The position numbers and the translations under genes were made by a program. This document shows, one piece after another, positions 58,255 to 64,000 of a DNA stretch of 64,000 nt. This DNA comes from Actinoplanes sp. TBRC 11911. Its GTDB lineage: Bacteria; Actinomycetota; Actinomycetes; Mycobacteriales; Micromonosporaceae. The stretch covers positions 147,288-211,287 of the forward strand of contig NZ_JABBNC010000014.1 of NCBI RefSeq assembly GCF_012933445.1, in the 5' to 3' direction. The first letter of the stretch is position 1, and each line of letters starts with the position of its first letter. The notes under the pieces are model-generated. The model did not search any database, was not told the DNA's origin, and saw nothing but the letters and a program-made list of their open reading frames with translations.

Positions 58255-59043
58255 TTGAAGTTCGAGGAGTTTCAGTCCGCCGGCGTTCGTATCGTCCATG
58301 TCGCACCCGATACCCCGCCGGTGGGCGCACCTCTGGTGTTCGTCCACGGCGGTGGTGAGGCCGCGTGGGTGTGGGACGAGTTTCTCGCCCATTTCGCCGG
58401 ACACGGCCGCGACTGCTACGCGTTCGACTGGTTCGGTCATGGCGGATCGCGCACGCTGACCGACGCCGAACTGATACAGCGCTCACTGTTCGACATCACC
58501 GAGGAACTGGGCATCGTCGTGTCCCGGGTGGGCCCGACGCCCGTTCTGATCGGGCACAGCATGGGCGCGCTCGTCGTGCAGAAATACGCCGAGGACTACC
58601 CCGTCGCCGCTCGCGTGCTGCTGGCGCCGGCCGCGTTCAAGGAGGCGCCGGCTCCGGATTTCCCGTTGCCGCTCGACTTCGCCGTGCCGCTGGCGGTGCC
58701 GCCGTTCGAGTTCGTCCGGCAGGCGTTCTTCGCCGATTGCACCGAGGCGGACGCCCGTCGCTACTACGCGATGATCACTCCGGAGTCGCCGAAGGCTTTC
58801 GCCGAGGTCGGACGCGCCGATCACCTGCTGGAGCTGGACCGGCTCCGGCTGGGCGGCCCGTCGCTGGTGGTCGCCGGCGAGCACGACATGATCGTCCCGG
58901 TCGACGTGGCCCGGCGCACCGCCGAATACTTCGGTTCCGACTATCTGTTCCTGCACGGACGCGGCCACGGTATGACCCTCGGTTCCGAATCCGGCCGGAC
59001 CGCCGACCGTATTCGCGCCTGGCTGGACACCTCGGTCTGGTAG
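58255..59043 (+). CDS. Alpha/beta hydrolase
   Basis: About 262 residues from TTG 58255, which has AAGAGGAAG 4-12 bp upstream; the frame is open further upstream but homology begins here. LVFVHGGGEAAWVWDEFLAH contains the oxyanion-hole region, IGHSMGALVVQKYAEDYP the nucleophile Ser, VAGEHDMIVPVDVARRT the Asp and LHGRGHGMTLGSES the His. The type is a general lipase/esterase or haloperoxidase-like hydrolase; the substrate is unknown. It is 113 bp after the LYS9-like gene. Confidence 0.82.
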   Translation: MKFEEFQSAGVRIVHVAPDTPPVGAPLVFVHGGGEAAWVWDEFLAHFAGHGRDCYAFDWFGHGGSRTLTDAELIQRSLFDITEELGIVVSRVGPTPVLIGHSMGALVVQKYAEDYPVAARVLLAPAAFKEAPAPDFPLPLDFAVPLAVPPFEFVRQAFFADCTEADARRYYAMITPESPKAFAEVGRADHLLELDRLRLGGPSLVVAGEHDMIVPVDVARRTAEYFGSDYLFLHGRGHGMTLGSESGRTADRIRAWLDTSVW

Positions 59044-59127
59044 CCGTCCCGTTACGCTTCGTGGCCGCTCGCGCCGGCGGGGATACACTTCACCGCTGGC
59101 GTGGCGACCACCGGAAGCGTACGGGGA

Positions 59128-61785
59128 ATGACGAACGAAATTGTCGGCCGAGGGGACGCCCTGCGCGTCATCGACAAGTTCGGTGACCCCGGCAACGCAT
59201 TGATCGTCGTCGGCGATCCGGGGCTCGGCAAAACCACGCTTCTCTCGTACGCCTCCCGGCAGTGGACCAGCCGCGGCGGGCGGGTCCTGTCGGCGACCGC
59301 CGTGGAATTCGAGGCGGATCTCGGCTTCGCGGGTCTGCGGCAGCTCCTGCCACCCGACGCGTTGCCCGACCTGAGCGGCGACCGATTGTCCGTCGCCGAG
59401 TCATTGCTCGATAGGTTGCGGGACGCCGAAAGCCCCACCCTCATCCTCGTCGACGACATTCAATGGCTGGACCGGTCGAGCGCCGCCGTCCTCACCCTTC
59501 TCGCGCGCCGCCTCACCGGAACGCGCATCGGTTTTCTCGGATCGACGCGACCGGAGGCGGAGGGTTTCTTCGAACGCGCGCGCCTGAACGAGTACACGCT
59601 GACCCCGCTCGATGAGCAGGCGTCCGCCGAGATGCTGACCACCCGGCATCCGGATCTGTCCCCGGCGGCCCGGCGCCGGGTGCTGGCATTGGCGGCCGGG
59701 AATCCGCTCGCTCTCGTCGAATTGCCGACCGTGCCGGCGAACCCGGACGTGGTGGCGCTGAATCGACGGCTGCCAGCGGGGGACGCCGACGTCGTTCCGC
59801 TCAATCGCCGCCTGCACGCCGCGTTCGCCGACCGCATCGCCGGGCTGCCCGCGGCCACCCGCAAAGCGCTGCTGCTGGTGGCCCTGGAAGCAACCGGCAA
59901 TCTGAGCGTTCTCGAAGCCGCGGCGGGGGAGCGGTTCCTGGAATCCGTGGCATCCGCCGAACGCGCCCGGCTCATCGACGTGGACGGCCGGGTCGCGTTC
60001 GCCCACCCCTTGATGCGGTCCGCCGTCGTCAACGTCTCGACCGCTGCCGAACGCCGCCGCGCCCACCGCAGGCTGGCCGAGGCGGTCCGCGACGACCCGG
60101 ACCGCAGCGCCGCCCATCTCGCGCGCGGCAGCCACGGCCCGGACGAGCGGGCCGCCGCCGCCCTGGAGGACGCGGCCTACCGCCTGGTCCGGCGCGGTGA
60201 CACGGTGGGCGCTGTCACCTCCCTGACGCACGCCGCCACGCTCAGCCCCGCGCGGGCCGAGCGCGCCCGGCGACTGGCCACCGCCGCCTACGTCGGGGCG
60301 CACCTCGGCGGGGGACTGGCGCGCGCCGAGGACACCCTGCGCGAGGTACGCCGCCTCGAGACGTTCGCGGGTTCGCTCGACATGGCGATGGCCACGTCCT
60401 TCGTCATCCTCAACGCGGACGGCGACGTCGACACCGCGCATCGGCTGCTCGCCGGCGCCCTCGACACGGCCGCCGAGCCGTCGTTCCAGACCCGCGAAGC
60501 CCTGCTCACCCTGCTGTATGTCTGCTTCTTCGGCGGCCGCGGTCACCTGTGGACGGTCTTCGACGCCCACATCAGCCGCCGGTACGCCTCGGAAGAAGAC
60601 GTCGTCTCCCTGATGCGGCACACCCATTCCGACCCCGCGTACGCCACCGCGGCCCACTTCGAGCAGCTCGACCGGCTCGTCGAGAACCTGCACACGGTCG
60701 CCGACCCGGCCGAGATCGTGCGCGTCGCGCTGGCCGGCTCGTGGGTGGACCGGTTGCCCGCCAGCCGTGCCGCACTGCACCGCGCGCTCGAGCAGGGCCG
60801 CGCCGCCGACGACGCGAACGTCATCGTGCAGGCCCTCGCGATGCTGTCGATCGACGCGTACTTCATGGGCCAGTGGCCGGACACCGAACGGTACCTGCGC
60901 GAGGCGCAGGAGCTGACCAAGGACCACGGGCTGCGGTTGTTGAGCTGGGCCACCGACCATTGGGTGGCCACGCTCGCCGCCGTCCGGGGCGACGACGCGA
61001 CGGCCATCCGGATCACCGAGGACCTGGTCCGCTGGGCGGTCCCCCGGGGCGTGGCCGTCGTCAGCCACCTGTGCCATTTCACCCGCGCGTTGCTCGCTCT
61101 GGGGAATCAGGACTACGAACGCGCGTACCGGGAACTGGTCTTGATCGGCCCGGCCGGCACCATCCCGCCGTTCCGTCCGGTGGCGATCTGGACGGTGCTC
61201 GACATGGTCGAGGCCGCGGTCCGCACCGACCGGCACGCCGAGGCCCGGGCGCACGTGACCGCCGCGACCGGCCTGCGCACGATCTCCCCGCGAATCGGCA
61301 TGCTGGTCACCGCCGCCGAGGCCCTCGTCTCGGACGGCGACGCGGCGTCCCGGCTGTTCGACCGCGCGCTCGCCACGCCGGACGCCGACCGCTGGCCCTT
61401 CGACCAGGCGCGCGTCGAACTCCTGGCCGGCCAGCACCACCGCCGCCACCGGGCCCGGCGCGAGGCCCGCGAACATCTCACCAAAGCCCACGCCGCTTTC
61501 GTACGCCTCGGCGCCGCCACGTGGGCGGAACGCGCGCGCCGCGAACTCCGCGCCACCGGCCAGCCGATCGGCGCAGCGTCGGAGCCGGCGCTAACCGAAC
61601 GCGAGCGGCTCATCGCCCAGCTGGCCGCCCGCGGCCTGACCAACAAGGAGATCGGCGAGGAGCTGTTCCTGTCGGCACGCACGGTCGGCGCGCACCTCTA
61701 CCGCATCTTCCCCAAGCTGGGCATCACGTCCCGGGCGGGCTTGCGCGACGCCCTGACGCTGGCCCGGATCCCCCCGGGAACCTGA
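59128..61785 (+). CDS. LAL-type LuxR regulator with AAA ATPase domain (second in window)
   Basis: About 885 residues from ATG 59128 (GTG 59101 possible), beginning MTNEIVGRGDALRVIDKF. Walker A is VVGDPGLGKTTLLSYAS (about 27-43), Walker B LILVDDIQWLDRSSAA (about 107-122), the central part a helical TPR-like region, and the C-terminus a GerE helix-turn-helix (LTERERLIAQLAARGLTNKE, IGEELFLSARTVGAHLYRI). It is of the same overall type as the gene at 25036 but not a recent duplicate. Target genes cannot be inferred; the adjacent alpha/beta hydrolase is one possibility. Confidence 0.88.
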   Translation: MTNEIVGRGDALRVIDKFGDPGNALIVVGDPGLGKTTLLSYASRQWTSRGGRVLSATAVEFEADLGFAGLRQLLPPDALPDLSGDRLSVAESLLDRLRDAESPTLILVDDIQWLDRSSAAVLTLLARRLTGTRIGFLGSTRPEAEGFFERARLNEYTLTPLDEQASAEMLTTRHPDLSPAARRRVLALAAGNPLALVELPTVPANPDVVALNRRLPAGDADVVPLNRRLHAAFADRIAGLPAATRKALLLVALEATGNLSVLEAAAGERFLESVASAERARLIDVDGRVAFAHPLMRSAVVNVSTAAERRRAHRRLAEAVRDDPDRSAAHLARGSHGPDERAAAALEDAAYRLVRRGDTVGAVTSLTHAATLSPARAERARRLATAAYVGAHLGGGLARAEDTLREVRRLETFAGSLDMAMATSFVILNADGDVDTAHRLLAGALDTAAEPSFQTREALLTLLYVCFFGGRGHLWTVFDAHISRRYASEEDVVSLMRHTHSDPAYATAAHFEQLDRLVENLHTVADPAEIVRVALAGSWVDRLPASRAALHRALEQGRAADDANVIVQALAMLSIDAYFMGQWPDTERYLREAQELTKDHGLRLLSWATDHWVATLAAVRGDDATAIRITEDLVRWAVPRGVAVVSHLCHFTRALLALGNQDYERAYRELVLIGPAGTIPPFRPVAIWTVLDMVEAAVRTDRHAEARAHVTAATGLRTISPRIGMLVTAAEALVSDGDAASRLFDRALATPDADRWPFDQARVELLAGQHHRRHRARREAREHLTKAHAAFVRLGAATWAERARRELRATGQPIGAASEPALTERERLIAQLAARGLTNKEIGEELFLSARTVGAHLYRIFPKLGITSRAGLRDALTLARIPPGT

Positions 61786-61818
61786 CCTTTATCGGCAGCG
61801 ACGACGATCTCGCGCGTC

Positions 61819-62214
61819 CTATGCGGCGGTTGAGGTGGGTGGGGCAGAGCCTCGCGTGGCGATCTGCGAGATGCGTTGGGGTGACAGGCCGAGAAGGGCG
61901 CCGGCGTCGCGGACCGTGTAGCCGTCACCCAGCAGAGCACGGACCGCTCTGACGGTTGCCTGGTCGGCCTTTTCGTCGGCCTCCCGCGCGGCCTGACGGG
62001 CATCGATCGCCTGGATCACCGTGCTCGGAAGCTCCGGCCGGACATCGACGTGCACGGTGGCCGGGTCGATCTCGAGCAGCAACGCGATCGCGTCCCTGGC
62101 CATGGCCGCGACCTGATCGAGCCGGCGGGCCTGGGTGTGCACGCCTTTGATCTCGGGCACGCTGATGGCCCACCAGTTGCCCACTCGCCGGCACACCACG
62201 GAGTAGGTCGTCAT
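61819..62214 (-). CDS. hicB: HicB-like antitoxin with helix-turn-helix
   Basis: About 131 residues from ATG 62214, whose ATGA overlaps the HicA stop. The N-terminal part (TTYSVVCRRVGNWWAISVPE, then IKGVHTQARRLDQVAAMARD) is the partial RNase-H-like HicB fold; the C-terminal part (VRDAGALLGLSPQRISQIA) is a DNA-binding helix-turn-helix. HicB neutralises HicA and represses the operon. Gene order toxin before antitoxin is usual for HicAB. Confidence 0.82.
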   Translation of the reverse strand: MTTYSVVCRRVGNWWAISVPEIKGVHTQARRLDQVAAMARDAIALLLEIDPATVHVDVRPELPSTVIQAIDARQAAREADEKADQATVRAVRALLGDGYTVRDAGALLGLSPQRISQIATRGSAPPTSTAA

Positions 62215-62423
62215 TTCCACCAGTCCTCTCCGAGTTCGTCGTCCAGATCGCGCATGATGCTCCGGGCCGTATGTTCGTTAATTTCCCTGTGTCGTGGAAC
62301 AACGATGTTCTGGTGGCCGCATCGAAAGATCGAATGTTGCCCGCCTTCTCGTAAGAGAGTGAACTCCTTGCCCGCGATGCTCGCGGCGGCACCGATCTTT
62401 CTGATCAGGTCAACACGCTTCAC
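62211..62423 (-). CDS. hicA: HicA-like mRNA interferase toxin
   Basis: A 70-residue protein from GTG 62423. It has the dsRBD-like HicA fold: KRVDLIRKIGAAA helix, FTLLREGGQHSIFRCG with catalytic His30, then NIVVPRHREINEHTARSIMR. HicA cleaves mRNA independently of translation. The local sequence is clearly less GC-rich than the surroundings, a usual sign of recent transfer. The promoter at 62427-62455 would give a transcript starting at or within two bases of the GTG. Confidence 0.85.
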   Translation of the reverse strand: MKRVDLIRKIGAAASIAGKEFTLLREGGQHSIFRCGHQNIVVPRHREINEHTARSIMRDLDDELGEDWWK

Positions 62424-62426
62424 GGC

Positions 62427-62455
62427 AGCGTAGGCTAGTCGGCTAGACGTATCAA
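62427..62455 (-). promoter_or_regulatory. hicAB promoter with an operator between -35 and -10
   Basis: Read on the minus strand, TTGATA (62455-62450), a 17-bp spacer and TACGCT (62432-62427). The spacer contains the palindrome CTAG-CCGA-CTAG (62435-62446), well placed for repression by HicB. Confidence 0.6.
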
Positions 62456-62667
62456 GTAAAACGGACTAGATAACATCGTATGCCTTGCGTGGCGGCCGCG
62501 CCGGCCCTCGTGGCGGAGGGTGCGGAGTCCCGGCTGTTCGGCATGCGCACCTTCTCGTTCAGTAGCGGGGACGTTACTTTCCGGGTTCGTGAACCTCAAG
62601 TCGCTGTCGCTCGCGCCGACTGAACAGGGCGACCGCACCTTGAGGCGAGCAGAACGGGGACCCAGGA

Positions 62668-63195
62668 ATGTCGCAGAACTCGGCAACGCCGTTCACGGCC
62701 ACTCCGGCGGGCTGGTACGCCGACCCGAGCGGGCAGCCGGCGCAGCGCTGGTGGGACGGGCAGGCATGGACCGCGCACGTCCAGCCGACCCCGCCGGCGC
62801 CCGTTTCCGCGCAGCAGTTCTACGGTCAGACCGCTGACCCGGCGTACGGGCAGCCCGCGGCGGTTGTGCAACCGTCGGCACCGGGCTACGGCGTCGGCTA
62901 CCCCGGGCAGCCCCAGCCGGGCGGAGGCCTGTACAACGCGGCCGCCGACGTGCCCGGCGGCAAGAACATGCCGGCCCGGAACGCCCTCATCCTCGGCATC
63001 ATCTCGCTGATCATCAACCCGCTCTGCCTGCCCGCGATCGGCGCGATCGTGTACGGGATCCTCGGAATCAAGAGGGCCGGCGTGCTCACCGAGGCCGGCT
63101 TCGGCAGCGCCGGCAAGGGCAAGGCGATCACCGGCCTGGTCCTCGGCTCGGTCGGCCTGGTCGCAACGGTCATCCTCAAGGGCTTCTTCTTCTAA
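62668..63195 (+). CDS. DUF2510/DUF4190 membrane protein
   Basis: A 175-residue protein. Residues 14-35 (PAGWYADPSGQPAQRWWDGQ and AWT) are a DUF2510 domain; a Gln/Pro/Gly/Tyr-rich linker follows; two hydrophobic helices (ALILGIISLIINPLCLPAIG and GLVLGSVGLVATVILKGFFF) with IYGILGIKRA between are a DUF4190 module. Such proteins are frequent in actinobacteria; function is unknown. The ATG at 62668 is preceded by GGGGAC, and the upstream 62424-62667 contains only the hicAB promoter. Confidence 0.82.
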   Translation: MSQNSATPFTATPAGWYADPSGQPAQRWWDGQAWTAHVQPTPPAPVSAQQFYGQTADPAYGQPAAVVQPSAPGYGVGYPGQPQPGGGLYNAAADVPGGKNMPARNALILGIISLIINPLCLPAIGAIVYGILGIKRAGVLTEAGFGSAGKGKAITGLVLGSVGLVATVILKGFFF

Positions 63196-63326
63196 GCCGG
63201 CACATCCGGCGGTCGATCGGGTGGGCCTCGCCAGGCGCGTCCGATCGCGGCGCCGGCCGGTTTATAGCGCCGGAGACGCGGCGACCATGAGCGCGCGGCG
63301 TCAAAGCGTTTATCTACTCTGTGGCG

Positions 63327-63792
63327 GTGGTCATAGTGCGCCCCGCGACAGCCGAGGACGTCGCCGATCTGCGGGCGATGGCCTTCGCCGCGTACGAGGT
63401 CTACGTGTCCCGCATCGGCAAACCGCCCGCACCGATGGAAGCCGATTACCCCCGAGCCGTACGCGCCGGCCACGTCTGGACGGCCGTGGACAACGGCGTG
63501 CTGGTCGGGCTGATCGTGCTGATACTCCAGGAGGATCACCTCCTGCTGGAGAACGTGGCGGTGTCGCCGTCCGCGCAGGGCACAGGCATCGGCACCCGGT
63601 TGATAGCTTTCGCCGAGGACTATGCCCGGCAGCACGACCTGAGCGAGGTGCGCCCTCTACACCAACGAGGCGATGACCGAGAACCTCACGTACTACCCGA
63701 GGCACGGCTACACCGAGACGCACCGCGCCGAGCAGAACGACTTCCGCCGCGTCTTCTTCCGCAAAATCCTCACCGCTCGCGGGCCGGGGTGA
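63327..63792 (+). pseudogene. GNAT N-acetyltransferase gene with a frameshift
   Basis: From GTG 63327 (or 63321) the frame encodes IVRPATAEDVADLRAMAFAA and later LENVAVSPSAQGTGIGTRLI, the acetyl-CoA binding motif of GNAT enzymes. At 63654-63656 (a CCC run) one extra C breaks the frame; the +1 frame then gives the expected C-terminus LYTNEAMTENLTYY..HGYTETHRAEQNDFRRVFFRK and stops at 63792. Without the extra base the product would be about 155 residues. Either a recent mutation or a sequencing error; both parts are well conserved, which favours the latter or a very recent event. Confidence 0.8.
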
Positions 63793-63843
63793 GCACGGCG
63801 CGGATCGCCGTATCCGGGTGGGAACGGGCTAGGCGATGCTCAC

Positions 63844-63920
63844 GATGTGGGACAAGCGTCCGTTGTGCGGGACTGACGCCCACATCGTGGCGACGATTCC
63901 GCAATGTGGGACCTGAGTCC
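63844..63920. repeat. Two copies of an ATGTGGGAC-type 18-mer
   Basis: GATGTGGGACAAGCGTCC (63844-63861) and AATGTGGGACCTGAGTCC (63903-63920) are similar to each other and to the complement of 50801-50818. The first also forms an 8-bp inverted repeat with CCCACATC at 63879-63886. Confidence 0.6.
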
Positions 63921-63986
63921 ACTGTAGAGCGCTTTTCGTCCGCTCATGCGGCCTTTGTGCGGCCCCTTTCCGCGATGTTTTGTGGA

Positions 63987-64000
63987 CCTTGGAGAGTTAT
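63987..64000. repeat. Dispersed palindromic element, copy 3 (cut by the window end)
   Basis: CCTTGGAGAGTT (63987-63998) followed by AT is the left arm and the first loop bases of the element, in the orientation that copy 2 has on the minus strand. The rest lies beyond the window. Confidence 0.7.

Noticed and set aside
59401..61491. 696-codon minus strand frame
   Set aside because: Antisense shadow of the second LAL regulator, without recognisable domains.
63640..63670. Programmed frameshift in the GNAT gene
   Set aside because: No slippery heptamer, stop codon or stimulatory structure; a single extra C is a simpler explanation.

Overview
This is a very high-GC (about 70% or more) actinobacterial chromosome segment, most likely from Actinoplanes or another Micromonosporaceae genus. 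The evidence is GC-rich third codon positions, many GTG and a few TTG starts, a block collinear with the Mycobacterium tuberculosis Rv1822-Rv1830 neighbourhood, several LacI and LAL-type LuxR regulators, Tat/lipobox binding proteins, and an expansion of Uma2-family genes. I found no rRNA, tRNA, CRISPR array, prophage or insertion sequence.

Layout. 1-7.6 kb: the 3' part of an actinobacterial glycogen synthase, a small FAD oxidoreductase, a secreted GHL10-type glycoside hydrolase, an SDR divergent from an AraC regulator, an ABC-F ATPase and a PhzF-like protein. 7.6-11 kb: a MoxR ATPase/VWA pair. 11.2-17.1 kb: a conserved actinobacterial block (CDP-alcohol phosphatidyltransferase, DUF881, DUF1290, DUF881, gcvH, GarA-like FHA protein, MerR/FtsR-like, DUF151 nuclease, second MerR). 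17.1-19.8 kb: a methyltransferase, then an approximately 890 bp tandem duplication that created two Uma2 genes and a truncated methyltransferase tail, then a CPT-like kinase. 19.9-24.9 kb: a 5'-3' exonuclease, an intergenic array of 62-bp hairpin repeats, two tandem LacI regulators and a secreted hydrolase closely resembling actinobacterial cutinases/PET hydrolases. 25-34.5 kb: a LAL regulator and a sugar utilisation unit (GH3 enzyme, binding protein, two permeases, LacI repressor) tied together by a shared CGAAA-S-TTTCG operator. 34.6-36.8 kb: an NTF2-like protein, a membrane protein and two more Uma2 genes.

36.8-50.4 kb and 53.7-58.1 kb look like a polyamine/GABA catabolic region: mmsA; a probable operon of aminobutyraldehyde dehydrogenase, PotABCD-type transporter and PuuB-like oxidase; an aldehyde dehydrogenase; gabT; a second class III aminotransferase; and then an Lrp regulator, a FAD amine oxidase and an asparaginase, divergent from a saccharopine-dehydrogenase-like gene. 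Between these lies an orphan PheRS-like ligase with a mitochondrial-type one-chain architecture (50979-52295), behind a possible attenuator leader and an array of 25-bp repeats. The right end has an alpha/beta hydrolase, a second LAL regulator, a HicAB toxin-antitoxin pair, a DUF2510 membrane protein and a frameshifted GNAT gene.

The most interesting unexplained items are: (i) a dispersed intergenic palindrome with a conserved 19-nt loop, two complete copies plus a half copy at the window end; (ii) the orphan PheRS-like ligase; (iii) the two intergenic repeat arrays, whose periods are not multiples of three; (iv) low-complexity insertions in three otherwise conserved enzymes (PhzF-like, PheRS-like, asparaginase); and (v) the fossil of a recent tandem duplication around the Uma2 genes.
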